Positions 1 through 8,870 of a stretch of DNA of 31,260 nt are shown in pieces. Location of the stretch: positions 1 to 31,260 of the forward strand of contig JAJJLU010003786.1 in assembly GCA_023807065.1 (NCBI GenBank), given 5' to 3'. Made by a program: the position numbers and the translations under genes. Within the stretch, counting starts at the first letter, position 1, and every line of letters starts with the position of its first letter. Origin of the DNA: Isotricha intestinalis. Lineage: Eukaryota > Ciliophora > Litostomatea > Vestibuliferida > Isotrichidae. The notes under the pieces were generated by a model. It had not been told where the DNA came from, did no database searches, and saw only the letters and a list, made by a program, of their open reading frames with translations.

Positions 1-77
1 TAATGGATTTTTTTCCCAATATATCTTAGAATAATATCTTCACTTGCTTTAAATAAAACACTTAATAACACAAATAT
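1..77 (-). pseudogene. Fragment of a second DMT transporter copy, cut by the window edge
   Basis: These 77 bases are identical to 2787-2863 inside the transporter gene, in the same orientation. They encode the end of transmembrane helix 6 and the following loop (residues about 190-215 of that protein, including KASEDIILRYIGKK). Identity stops sharply at base 78. The match runs into the left edge, so more of the copy probably lies outside the window. On the minus strand the frame stays open through the junction up to an ATG at 269-267, but the added 64 codons are hydrophobic and unlike the real transporter N-terminus. I read this as a 5'-truncated duplicate. A recombinant gene or an assembly repeat is possible. 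Confidence 0.7.
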
Positions 78-472
78 AAGGAGTATAAAAATATAGATAT
101 AGAAAATTATCAGCTGATAGTAGTCATAAAGTAGTGAATGGAATAATAATAGTGATTGTGGACAAAAATCTTTTTGGTTATAAAAGATTCTTATAATTAT
201 ATTAATCATATTGATAATCAGCATATGGTTAAGGATAATAATATAGAAAAAAGGGATGTATATGTTCATAGTCCTAGTCCTATTAACTATTCTAAAACAA
301 TTAAAATTAAAATAAACCAATAAAGATTTTTAATATAATTAAATTATTTTATATTTTTTTTATATGATTATTAAGTTTATTAAAATAAAAAAATGTGATG
401 AAAGATGAAATTTATAACATAATTTAATTCTTTCTTATTTACTAAATTAAAAAATAATCAGTGATAGAGAAA
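78..472. other. Spacer with one weak open frame
   Basis: This stretch lies between the transporter fragment and the hairpin. On the plus strand, a frame with no good start runs from 156 to a TAA at 321-323, with a hydrophilic end (VKDNNIEKRDVYVHSPSP). The opposite strand is also open from 269 to the window edge. In such AT-rich DNA one of these is likely the shadow of the other, and neither is recognisable. From 324 to 472 I see only AT-rich sequence. Confidence 0.3.
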
Positions 473-500
473 AATTGGGGATTGTGCCCAATCCCCAATT
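473..500. repeat. Perfect 12-bp inverted repeat, GC-rich hairpin
   Basis: The arms AATTGGGGATTG (473-484) and CAATCCCCAATT (489-500) are exactly complementary around a four-base loop, TGCC. An 8-bp palindrome, GACATGTC, follows at 501-508. Four consecutive G:C pairs are rare in these spacers. The hairpin lies 87 bases past the stop codon of the minus-strand EGF-like gene, so it could form in that transcript's 3' region, or be a protein-binding or chromosome-structure site. Function unknown. Confidence 0.75.
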
Positions 501-586
501 GACATGTCTATATTTTAAAATTTAATTCAAAAAAAATAATTATATATTTTTAGCAGAAAAAAATAATATAAGTAAGAACAATAAAT

Positions 587-1114
587 TTAGAATAATAATC
601 CTAAAGTAAAAAGAGAAAGTGATAAAAATGAACAAGAACTCTCAGCAGGAGTTTCTTTTTCACAAGCAACACTTGCAGAATTTAATTTATATCCAGATTT
701 ACAAACACATTTTTTAGATGAACCACATTCACTATTAGTGTCTGCTTTTCCACAAACAGTAGCATCTGAAGTACAATCAATTGAAGATAAAGTTGGTAAA
801 CATTGAGTTTTAGCATCATTCATTCCGTAATTTTCTGCACAAACACATTTCTCAGAACTACATTTGGTATTTTCATCAACAGTTGTACAATCTGTATTAG
901 CAGAACATTCTAGTTCAGTTAATAAAGGTAAACATTCTTCTTTATCATCACTTAATGCAAATTTTGTTGCACAAGCACATTTACCTGATTTACATACTGC
1001 ATTAGTATCCACTTCTATACAAGCAGCATCAGCTGAACAGGTAACTGTAGTCAAATCTGTTGCTAAGATATAAGAAATTAAGAAAAGAAAAATTAATATG
1101 TTGAGAGATTTCAT
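587..1114 (-). CDS. Secreted, probably GPI-anchored protein with three EGF-like repeats
   Basis: The 175-residue product starts with a clear signal peptide (residues 1 to about 18, ILIFLFLISYILA). Three Cys-rich repeats of about 40-45 residues follow, beginning near residues 26, 69 and 114. Each has six cysteines in the order C-x5-6-C-x8-C-x4-5-C-x-C-x11-C, the spacing of compact EGF-like modules. After an ETPAESS linker it ends in a short hydrophobic tail (FLSLSLFTLGLLF) with no cytoplasmic residues, which suggests a GPI-anchor signal. It is probably a cell-surface protein. The base composition is less AT-rich than its neighbours because of the Cys, Ala and Thr codons. No specific family is recognised; ciliate surface antigens are one analogy. 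Confidence 0.8.
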   Translation of the reverse strand: MKSLNILIFLFLISYILATDLTTVTCSADAACIEVDTNAVCKSGKCACATKFALSDDKEECLPLLTELECSANTDCTTVDENTKCSSEKCVCAENYGMNDAKTQCLPTLSSIDCTSDATVCGKADTNSECGSSKKCVCKSGYKLNSASVACEKETPAESSCSFLSLSLFTLGLLF

Positions 1115-1746
1115 TTAAATTAATTAATTTTTAGAATATATATAGTAATTTTAAATTTATAACATATTTTATTTCCGTTTATATCTTAAAAAATTTTTTT
1201 CCATATTAAGAATATTTTTCTAATTTTGGGGTGTAACGTCAAATTGTTTCAATAATAATTCATATAATATTTTAATATATTAATAAAATAATCATAAAAT
1301 TTCTATTTTTATTAAAGTTAATACTCTTATATAATTAATAAAAAAATTCTAAATTTTAGCTTGATAATTTAAAAAAGTTAATATTTTATGAAATAATAAA
1401 TTTTCATTTTCATGAAATGGAATAGATGAAGTAAACATTCAAAAAAGAATTTGTTTATTTAACAAAATAATATTATAAAATATTTAATTAATAAATAAAA
1501 AAATAATTTGTTTTTATTTAAACAAATATCAATATTTTTTCATGAAAAATTTAAGGTTTACATGTTTCAAAAGAAATACCAAAAAGAAAATATAATAAAG
1601 AAAAAAATCAATTTTAAATCAATGGATATTTATTTTTCTTTAAATAAAATATGTATTATATAAAATGTTTTCTTTTTTGCCTATTAATTTTATTTTTTTT
1701 AAATTTATATTTTTCAAACTAAACTCATTAAAATCTTTATTGGTGA
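1115..1746. other. AT-rich spacer upstream of the EGF-like gene
   Basis: This holds the 5' flank of the minus-strand EGF-like gene. There is no convincing reading frame and no clear promoter motif. A GC-containing patch occurs near 1228-1240 (GGGGTGTAACGTCAAATTG). Towards 1743-1759 there is a possible 17-nt GT...AG segment just before the relic frame at 1747, but nothing else supports it as an intron. Confidence 0.3.
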
Positions 1747-2017
1747 TTTATACCAACAGAAGAAATTGATTTAGATTCACCTAAAATAAAACAACAACAA
1801 TATGATAATTTAATTAATCAAATATATAATTTACAAATGAAGCAAATTGGAGAATCAATTTGTGGAATTAAAAAAAATAATTATAATGAAAATAAATATA
1901 TAGTATCATTTGATTCAACAGAAAATATGACCAATTAAAATATCAGAAAGTGAATATGAAGATTTAATTAGTTTTAGATATCCTTCAAATAGTATTAGTG
2001 TATATGATTTATTTTAA
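1747..2017 (+). pseudogene. Probable gene relic, frameshifted
   Basis: An open frame with coding-like composition runs 63 codons from 1747 (EEIDLDSPKIKQQQYDNLIN ... GESICGIKKNNYNENKYIVS) to a TAA at 1936. From 1931, in the next frame, a further 28 codons read IKISESEYEDLISFRYPS and end at a TAA at 2015. There is no GT...AG pair that would join the two parts, so a frameshift is the simplest reading. Beyond 2017 the same frame goes on as EKTQYIK and RIK with more TAA breaks. There is no start codon. The original gene is not recognised. Confidence 0.45.
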
Positions 2018-2039
2018 GAAAAAACTCAATATATTAAAT

Positions 2040-2255
2040 AAAGGATCAAATAATGAAATTATAATATTATTATGATAATTGTTCTAATCATCAAAATCTT
2101 CAATTTAAAAAACATCATCATTAAATAAATTTTCTTTTAAATCATTTATGGTTTATCTTTTATTTTCAATAACTCCATAATATTTCAACAGAGAAAAAAT
2201 TTGATTTAAATTTTCATTAATTAAATCATAATTAAATTCTCGATAATGAAACAAT
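2040..2255 (-). pseudogene. Possible gene relic converging on the 1747 relic
   Basis: Read on the minus strand from about 2255, one frame gives 34 open codons (including REFNYDLINENLNQIFSLL), then TAA. It continues unshifted as TINDLKENLFNDDVF, TAA, IEDFDD, TAG, NNYHNNIIISLFD. The composition is coding-like, but AT-rich DNA yields such frames by chance. No start codon and no recognisable family. Confidence 0.3.
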
Positions 2256-2380
2256 TAAATATTTATTATTTATTTTTTTTATTTCATCAAAAAAAAAAAA
2301 ATTAAAAAAGAAATAAAAATACACAACACAATTTTTACTTTAATTAATTAAATAAAACAAATAATATGAAAAAATTTAAA

Positions 2381-3430
2381 TTAAACATTATTGTCATTAT
2401 TAACTTCCTCATTAGTTTTCTTATAAACAATATCTTTACTTCTAAAATAAATTTTAATACATCCATTTGTAAAATTAAATCCAAAAATTAATAAAATCCC
2501 AAGATAATCAAGAAAAACAGCTTTTCTTTTAAAAATAACAATATCAGCAACAAAAGTAAATAATATTTGAAAATAATTAATCATAGAAGCTCTTCCTGCA
2601 TTTTCATTTCCAAAAGCAAGAGCCATTAAACATTGATAACTAACAGATAAAAAAGCAATTAAAAATATAATAATCCAATCAAAGAAACTTAATTCAATAA
2701 TTAAACCTTTATTTTCATTAAATACAATAATTTGAAGTAAATAAACAAAAAATCCAACTCCAGAATATAAAAAAGGAATAATTAAATAATGGATTTTTTT
2801 CCCAATATATCTTAGAATAATATCTTCACTTGCTTTAAATAAAACACTTAATAACACAAATATTGTTAAAATACCAAACATATTTTTTCCTTCAAAAAAA
2901 TCCATTCCAGGTCTTAAAACACAAACAGCTCCAATAAAACAAGCCAATAAACAAATATAATCAAATTTACCTACTTTTTCATTTAAAATTAAATTTGAAA
3001 GTAAAACTACTACTCCTGGATATAAATAAAATATTGCAAAAACATCACTTATACTCATATATTTTAAAGCAAATGTTGTTAGTGAACATGCTAAAATTGA
3101 TAATAATGAACGAATTATTAAAAAAATTAATTGTTGTTTATTTATTTGAGTTATTGTATCTAAGGCTTTTTTATTTTTTTTATATATTGTTATTGAAAAA
3201 ATTGAAAATAAAATTAACATGAAACAAACTTTGTAAAATAATAAATGATATGAAGTTAATTCTTGGTTTCTGAATAAAGCATATTTACATAATATTCCAA
3301 ATAAACTTTTTAGTAAACAAGAAAAAAACATAAATAATAACCCTTTATATGTATCAAATAAAGATTTTGGACTTTCACTTTGGGAAGAATTTATTAATTT
3401 CCCAGTTTCTTCTTCTATATTATTTTCCAT
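2381..3430 (-). CDS. Drug/metabolite transporter (DMT) superfamily, EamA-type membrane protein
   Basis: The 349-residue protein has a short polar N-terminus and about ten hydrophobic helices (roughly residues 28-50, 60-82, 98-120, 125-148, 156-174, 184-204, 214-236, 248-272, 282-300 and 305-327), arranged as two repeats of five. That is the plan of EamA/DMT carriers, including nucleotide-sugar and solute carrier family 35 members. In the first repeat the stretch SDVFAIFYLYPGVVVLLSNL and the following LNEKVGKFDY match the family's helix 4 and loop. The polar C-terminus ends in Asn/Asp. The substrate cannot be told. Length is normal and the gene looks intact. A 77-base piece encoding residues about 190-215 is present again at the window's left edge. 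Confidence 0.85.
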   Translation of the reverse strand: MENNIEEETGKLINSSQSESPKSLFDTYKGLLFMFFSCLLKSLFGILCKYALFRNQELTSYHLLFYKVCFMLILFSIFSITIYKKNKKALDTITQINKQQLIFLIIRSLLSILACSLTTFALKYMSISDVFAIFYLYPGVVVLLSNLILNEKVGKFDYICLLACFIGAVCVLRPGMDFFEGKNMFGILTIFVLLSVLFKASEDIILRYIGKKIHYLIIPFLYSGVGFFVYLLQIIVFNENKGLIIELSFFDWIIIFLIAFLSVSYQCLMALAFGNENAGRASMINYFQILFTFVADIVIFKRKAVFLDYLGILLIFGFNFTNGCIKIYFRSKDIVYKKTNEEVNNDNNV

Positions 3431-3525
3431 TATTTTTTTATAATTATTTCTTTTTAAATAATTTTTTTATATTTAAATAAATAATATACTCTATTTGTTT
3501 ATCTTTATAAAAATATGAAAATTAA

Positions 3526-3675
3526 TTACCGGAAACTTTACAAGAAGAAGTTAAAATTTTAGATGTTTTTTTGTCTTAAAATTATAGTGAATATAATAAT
3601 ATAAGTTTTAAAGATTTATTAGTATTGCCTTTCCAAAGAATATAAAATTTGTTTCACATTTTATTATCGACTATT
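3526..3675 (+). pseudogene. Relic resembling the C-terminal part of a RhoGEF (DH) domain
   Basis: The plus-strand frame reads LPETLQEEVKILDVFLS, TAA, then NYSEYNNISFKDLLVLPFQR-I, TAA, then NLFHILLSTIYG. The element L-x-x-L-x-x-P-x-Q-R-I followed by hydrophobic leucines is the signature helix of Dbl-homology domains (PVQRI-x-x-Y-x-x-LL in typical members). The segment is only about 50 codons, has no start, is interrupted twice by TAA, and lies between two intact minus-strand genes. It is best read as a fragment of a dead RhoGEF gene. From 3676 to 3978 I see no further clear coding. Confidence 0.5.
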
Positions 3676-3978
3676 TATGGAATGATTATCTTATCAATTT
3701 GAAATTTATTTCTTTCTAATTTCCTTCTATAATAATCATCTGACTATTATTAAATATAAATTATAGATAATTTTAAATAATATATTTAGTAATGATGGAA
3801 ATATAAATTCTTTTAAGATTATAATTATTTGAATAGATTAAAAAAGCAAAAACATTTTATTAATGTATTTTTATAAATTTATTTACTGAATTAATATGCA
3901 ATAAAACACAAAAAAAAAATATTTAATATTATTATTTATAATTTTTATGATTTACTTAAATACTAAAAATAAAAAAAA

Positions 3979-5496
3979 TTAATTGCTGGTTATATTCAAA
4001 AATCTATAAAGAATTTTTGAATCTCTATCTTTTTGTTTATAATTATTTTCACAAAATAAAGTTTCAATTTTAGGAAATTTAGTAGTATAAGTTTTATTTT
4101 TAAAATTATTTTTTTCAGCAATATTTGAAACAGCTCTTCTACCATTATTAATACTATTTTTTTTTGAAATTTTTCTACTATTTAAATTATTAGTATATAA
4201 CCCAAAATTTCCATAAGTAGTTTTACTCATAAATTGTTTATTTCCATTATATCCGATTTCAACAGAATTAATTTGTTCTTTAATATCATTTATTTCATTA
4301 TTTTCACTATTTACTAAAGGTAATAAATGTTTCATCAAATAAACTAAAACAGAATATTTTTCTTCATTTGTAAATTTTTCAAAATTACCTTTTTTAACTT
4401 CTTCAATATTAACATATATATCTTTTTTATTTTTAAATTCTTCATCATTAACAATATCGTCAATTGCTTTTTTATATAAATTTATTATTCCTTCGAATTT
4501 TTGTTGATGTAATCTTTCTCTATCTCTTAAACTTTCATAAATTCCTTTTAAATTTTGATAATCTTTAAATAATTTATTATACATTTTTTCATACTTTTTA
4601 AAGTTATTAAAATTAGTATTATTTATATTATTTTCTGTATCTTGATATTCATTATTTTCATTATCAATATTTAAATCCTTAATATTAATATTATTATTTA
4701 AAAATTTATTTTTTAAATTTTCCATTTTTTTATCACAAGCTTTAACCATATCTAAATATCTTTTATTTTTTTCTTGTAAAATATGTTCAACTTTTTTATG
4801 AGTTTTAATTTCAGTTTTTAAAGCAAAAATTTCTTTTTGATTTTTTTCTTTTTCTTTAATCAATTCTTCAATTTGATAACTTTGTTCTTCTAATTCTATT
4901 AATAATTGATTAGTAGTTAATTTAGATATTTTAGTATTTAAATCTAAATTATCTAAATTACTTTGAGCCATATTTTTTTGAGCATTTTTAATATGATCCA
5001 TCATTTTTCTTTTTAAACTTGTAAATTGATTTTCATGTTTAATTTCAACTTGTTTATTATATTCAATTTCAGCTTTTTTAATTTCTTCAATTTTATCTTC
5101 CAATTTTAAAATTGCTTCATGTTGTCTTTCATTTAATTTTAAAACTAGATTTGCATTCTCAATTTTTGTACTGTTTGTTTCATGTAAATTTTTATAATAA
5201 CCTATTTCATTTTCATATTTTTTTTCTAAATTTCTTCCTATTGTTTTATTTTCTTGTTTTAATTCTATTATTTCATTTTCTAAATTTTCTATTCTTTGTT
5301 CTTTTTCATTTATTAAATCTAATAATTGTCTATTTTCATTTTGAACTTTTATTATTTGAGTATTTTTACTTTTTTCTTCACTTAGTTGTGCTATTAAATT
5401 TCTTCTTTCATCTTCTAGAGAATTTATTTTTGTGTTTAATTGTGATATTTCAGCTTCCAATAAATTTAATTCAATTTCATTTTCATTATAAGCCAT
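3979..5496 (-). CDS. Long coiled-coil protein, possibly axonemal or basal-body associated
   Basis: 505 residues. Residues about 5-265 are nearly continuous heptads rich in Glu, Lys, Leu and Asn, so a long parallel coiled coil is expected. An Asn-rich break follows near 270-295. A second helical stretch lies at about 300-350 (YEKMYNKLFKDYQNLKGIYE, RERLHQQKFEGIINLYKKAI), followed by a less ordered basic tail. The segment near residues 195-250 (TNQLLIELEEQSYQIEELIK and THKKVEHILQEKNKRY) reminds me of flagella-associated coiled-coil proteins of the CFAP157/DUF4515 type, but I would not assign it on that. The start is the ATG after an A-rich stretch and gives an immediate coiled coil. Spacing to the next gene is 227 bases. 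Confidence 0.75.
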   Translation of the reverse strand: MAYNENEIELNLLEAEISQLNTKINSLEDERRNLIAQLSEEKSKNTQIIKVQNENRQLLDLINEKEQRIENLENEIIELKQENKTIGRNLEKKYENEIGYYKNLHETNSTKIENANLVLKLNERQHEAILKLEDKIEEIKKAEIEYNKQVEIKHENQFTSLKRKMMDHIKNAQKNMAQSNLDNLDLNTKISKLTTNQLLIELEEQSYQIEELIKEKEKNQKEIFALKTEIKTHKKVEHILQEKNKRYLDMVKACDKKMENLKNKFLNNNINIKDLNIDNENNEYQDTENNINNTNFNNFKKYEKMYNKLFKDYQNLKGIYESLRDRERLHQQKFEGIINLYKKAIDDIVNDEEFKNKKDIYVNIEEVKKGNFEKFTNEEKYSVLVYLMKHLLPLVNSENNEINDIKEQINSVEIGYNGNKQFMSKTTYGNFGLYTNNLNSRKISKKNSINNGRRAVSNIAEKNNFKNKTYTTKFPKIETLFCENNYKQKDRDSKILYRFLNITSN

Positions 5497-5723
5497 TTTT
5501 TTTCTTTTTATTTAAATTTTTTTTATTTAATTTTAACTCTTTTATTTTAGTTTATAATTTATTATGCTATTAATAAATGGAAAATAATTTCAAATAATTT
5601 AGAATTTAACTTTAATTTTATAATTCAATTAAACTAATTTTCCTTATCATTTAAGAAAAATTTTAATTTTTGAACAAACAAATAATAAAATTATTTATAT
5701 ACAAAATAAACTTGATTATTTTT

Positions 5724-6611
5724 TTATTTCTTTTTTACAGGACCAGCACTATTATAAAATCCTTTTTGATCAATCCACTTTTCTCTTTCTTCCATACTTT
5801 GAATTCTTTTAATATCATTCCAAGTAAAATAATCTCCTAATTGTCTTTTATAATGTTCTGCAGAAGCAATTTTAAATTTTTTATATTTTTTATTATTATT
5901 ATTATTATCAAATAAAGAGCTTTTAATATTACTCTTTGGTATATCAACATCTATTTCAATATCTTTATATAATTCATTTACTTTTTTTAATATAGTTAAA
6001 AATTTCTTAAAATCAAAAGCTAAATCACTTCTTGAAAAAGATACATTATATGATTCTAATGAGGTTGGTTCTGAAATACAATCTTTTTCTAAACATAAAT
6101 CTGAAAAAAAAATATCTATTTGTTTATTAAAATCATAAGCTTCTTTTATATTATTTATTTTTATTGTGTATATATATGTTTTTATTGACTCGTTTATTGC
6201 TTGGATTGTTTTTTTTTTAACTTCAAAAAATTTTATTTTATTATCTTTTATTAAATCATATATTTTTGTTTTTGGAGTTGTTATTTCTTTTTCTAAATAA
6301 TTTATTATTAAGTTTGATTCTTCAATATTTAATTCTTGACTTATTAATTTTTTCATCTCTTGAAATGTTAGAGTCAATTTTTGGTTTTTTAATATGTATT
6401 GTTCTCTTCTAAAAATATAATCTATATTAAATTTTGTTATAGGTTTTTTTTTTTTTGGTTTAGATTTTTCTTTTTTTTCTTCTTGTTTTGTTTTATCTTT
6501 CTCCTTTTCTTTTTCTTTTTCTTTTTCTTGTTTTTGCTCAGATGTTTTTGATGGGTCTTCTATTTTTTTTATATCTTCATTTTTTTTTGTGTCTTCAGTT
6601 TTTTTTTTCAT
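5724..6611 (-). CDS. Charged protein of unknown function with a folded core
   Basis: 295 residues. The first 55 or so are almost pure Lys, Glu, Asp and Thr with a KEKEKEKEK run and a KPKKKKP patch, so probably disordered. From about residue 58 (ITKFNIDYIFRREQYILKNQ) a structured region begins. Its alternating hydrophobic pattern suggests mixed alpha/beta units: one near 60-125, and another near 135-225 holding the only cysteines (LCLEKDCISEP). A short Asn run near 235-240 is followed by a conserved-looking tail (HYKRQLGDYFTWNDIKRIQS ... REKWIDQKGFYNSAGP). No family is recognised. The gene lies 93 bases beyond the start of NOC3, with both genes on the same strand. Confidence 0.7.
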   Translation of the reverse strand: MKKKTEDTKKNEDIKKIEDPSKTSEQKQEKEKEKEKEKDKTKQEEKKEKSKPKKKKPITKFNIDYIFRREQYILKNQKLTLTFQEMKKLISQELNIEESNLIINYLEKEITTPKTKIYDLIKDNKIKFFEVKKKTIQAINESIKTYIYTIKINNIKEAYDFNKQIDIFFSDLCLEKDCISEPTSLESYNVSFSRSDLAFDFKKFLTILKKVNELYKDIEIDVDIPKSNIKSSLFDNNNNNKKYKKFKIASAEHYKRQLGDYFTWNDIKRIQSMEEREKWIDQKGFYNSAGPVKKK

Positions 6612-6704
6612 TTTTATTTTTTATTTTTTTAAATAAAATATATATTTTATTTATTTTATTATTTCATTTTAAAAAATTAATCTTTAATGTTTTTCTGTAT
6701 ATAT

Positions 6705-8456
6705 TTATTTTAGTAAATAATCATAATAATTAAGAGATGATAATTCTATATTAACCTTTTCTTCTTTTAAAATATAATCAATTATTTTTAAAATCGTTTT
6801 ATTTCCTTTCATATTTGTTTTAATATTATCTAATTCTTTAATAATATTAGTTAATTTTCCATTACATAATTCAGGTTCAGTCATATTTTTATAATTAAAA
6901 TTATCAATATTATCTTCATCCATATCAATTAAAAAACTTAATTGAGAATATTTAGAAAAAATTCTTTTAACTAGTAATAAAATAGCAATAACTATATTTT
7001 CATTTTTATTATTTTCAGCAAGAATTAATAATCTTTTAACAAAAGCAGAAGAACAATCAATTGAATACATTCGATTTTTTAATAATATTGTTTCAATAAC
7101 TTCAAAAATAATATATAAATTATCTTTATTTTGTTCATTATTTAAATTACATAATATTTGATATGAAGAAGTTATTAAATAACTATCTTCAAGTGAAACA
7201 ATTTCTTTTGTTAATTTATTTGCAATTGTTAAATTTGATTTTAAACCTAAAATAGCAAGAGATAATTTATTATTTTTAATTAAATTTTTTATATTTTCAT
7301 AAATACAATTTTGTAAATCTTTTAAAATTTCTACATTTATATTTTCACATAATTTTGATATCCCATTAAATACACTTCCCATTAAAGGAGAATTTGGTTT
7401 TGTTTTTAAAATATCAAAAAAAACTAATAATATCTTTTTTAACATTTTTAAATTCATTTGATAAATTAATTTATAATCTTCTCTATCTTCTAATTCTCTT
7501 ATTTCTTTTTTCATTGATTTTATTATTTTTGATTTTTCTTTATTAAATTCTTTCATTTCTTTTCTTGCTATTTTATTCTCTTGTTTGGTATTTTTATCAG
7601 AAATTAATTGTCCAGAATATTTTAAATCACTTAAATCTATTTTTTTTTCTGCTTCACTTTCCTTTTTATAATCCGGAAATTCCATTCTATGAGCAGAAAA
7701 TAAATCTAAAACATCTTTATCAAATCTACCATGGTCTTTTGAAAAAATAATATTTGATATTTTTTTTATTAAAGATAATTTTAAATTAAACATTTGTTTT
7801 GAATTATCTGCAATGACTAAGACATTATATAAACTTTTAAAAGCTTTTGATTTTATTTCATTTAATTCATCTACTAATTTTTCTATTAATATTGAATATA
7901 ATTTATCTTCATAATTAAAATAATAAAATTTTTCAAAGAAATCTCCTATTATTTCAATTAATATTATTCTAAATTGATTATATTCTTTTTTTTTATAAAG
8001 AGACATATCTAAGACTTTAATTGAGTTAATAAATTCCAAATAATTCTTTAATAAATTCCTTTCAAAATTATGTAACTCTTTTATTTCTTTTGATTCTTTT
8101 TGTTTAGATTCAAAATTATTTAATCTATAAGCGGGTAAAGTATTGATAAAAATATTTTTTAAAAGTTTGCAAACTTTAAACAATATTTTTAAAGAATTAT
8201 CTTTTAAAAAAAGCATCATAAGGGAAATTTTATCACTATTATTTTCTGGAAAAGATATTATTAAATTATATAATTCTTTTATTATTTTCATTTTTTCTTC
8301 ATAATTTAATTTATCTATATTTTCCTGAGTTATCATTTGGAAAAATTCATCATTTTCTCTTTTTTTTAATGATGCTTTATGTTTTGCTTTTAATCTCATT
8401 AATCTTTGTTCTTTTAATTTAGAACGATGTAAATTTTCTTTTATTCTTTTTCCCAT
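6705..8456 (-). CDS. NOC3: Nucleolar complex protein 3 (NOC3 homologue)
   Basis: NOC3 is a conserved nucleolar protein that works with NOC2 in maturation and export of the pre-60S ribosomal subunit. In yeast it also has a role in replication initiation. The 583-residue product has the expected parts in order: a very basic N-terminus (residues 1-33, KRIKENLHRSKLKEQRLMRL); an N-terminal domain with the family's FINTLPAYRLN motif near residue 100 and then a leading helix; the FSAHRMEFPDY element near 250; a charged helix near 290-330; and the C-terminal CBF/NOC region, with KTKPNSPLMGSVFNGISKLC near 350-370. It is a little shorter than the yeast and animal proteins, mainly in linkers. I am confident of the family from several motifs in the right order. 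Confidence 0.88.
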   Translation of the reverse strand: MGKRIKENLHRSKLKEQRLMRLKAKHKASLKKRENDEFFQMITQENIDKLNYEEKMKIIKELYNLIISFPENNSDKISLMMLFLKDNSLKILFKVCKLLKNIFINTLPAYRLNNFESKQKESKEIKELHNFERNLLKNYLEFINSIKVLDMSLYKKKEYNQFRIILIEIIGDFFEKFYYFNYEDKLYSILIEKLVDELNEIKSKAFKSLYNVLVIADNSKQMFNLKLSLIKKISNIIFSKDHGRFDKDVLDLFSAHRMEFPDYKKESEAEKKIDLSDLKYSGQLISDKNTKQENKIARKEMKEFNKEKSKIIKSMKKEIRELEDREDYKLIYQMNLKMLKKILLVFFDILKTKPNSPLMGSVFNGISKLCENINVEILKDLQNCIYENIKNLIKNNKLSLAILGLKSNLTIANKLTKEIVSLEDSYLITSSYQILCNLNNEQNKDNLYIIFEVIETILLKNRMYSIDCSSAFVKRLLILAENNKNENIVIAILLLVKRIFSKYSQLSFLIDMDEDNIDNFNYKNMTEPELCNGKLTNIIKELDNIKTNMKGNKTILKIIDYILKEEKVNIELSSLNYYDYLLK

Positions 8457-8870
8457 TATGAATAATAAAAAATTAAATAAAACATAAATAACTCAATCAA
8501 AAATAAATTATTAAAAATCTATATTTTAAAAAAGAGGATATTGAAAATCGTATAAGCTACTCTTTCAAAGGAAATATATAAGAGAGCTTTAAGAATTTGA
8601 TCAAGAGGTAAATATTTAGACAATAATATTTAAATAAAAAATATAAAAATTTTTCATAATTTTATGATAATAAACAATATCATTTTTCTTTTTTTATACT
8701 TTTTGTTTGTAATGTTACAGATTGGTAATTTAAAAGGAAAATAGAATTATGATTTTATTGAGATTTAGGAATCAAAAATCATAATCCAATATTTTTTAAA
8801 AAAATATTATGTTAGAAAAAATTATTATTACATTTATATATAAATCAAATACCAAATATCTATAAAAATA
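8457..8870. other. Spacer with a weak coding-like frame on the plus strand
   Basis: From about 8531 a plus-strand frame reads KEDIENRISYSFKGNI, TAA, ESFKNLIKR, TAA, and continues in the same frame to VCNVTDW near 8725, with five TAA breaks before a TGA. The composition is less AT-rich than typical spacer near 8540-8620. It could be a decayed gene, but five stops in about 70 codons is also what random AT-rich sequence gives. No RNA gene was seen. Confidence 0.25.

Noticed and set aside
864..1073. Plus-strand ORF of 69 residues opposite the EGF-like gene
   Set aside because: The minus-strand gene has a signal peptide and regular Cys repeats; this frame has neither.
1743..1759. 17-nt GT...AG segment as an intron
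   Set aside because: The upstream side shows no coding character and the downstream frame is itself broken.
2995..3222. 75-residue plus-strand ORF inside the transporter gene
   Set aside because: It is antisense to transmembrane helices of a well-supported gene.
5112..5573. 153-residue plus-strand ORF made of Phe, Leu and His
   Set aside because: It is antisense to the Glu/Lys/Asn coiled coil at 3979-5496, and its composition is the expected complement.
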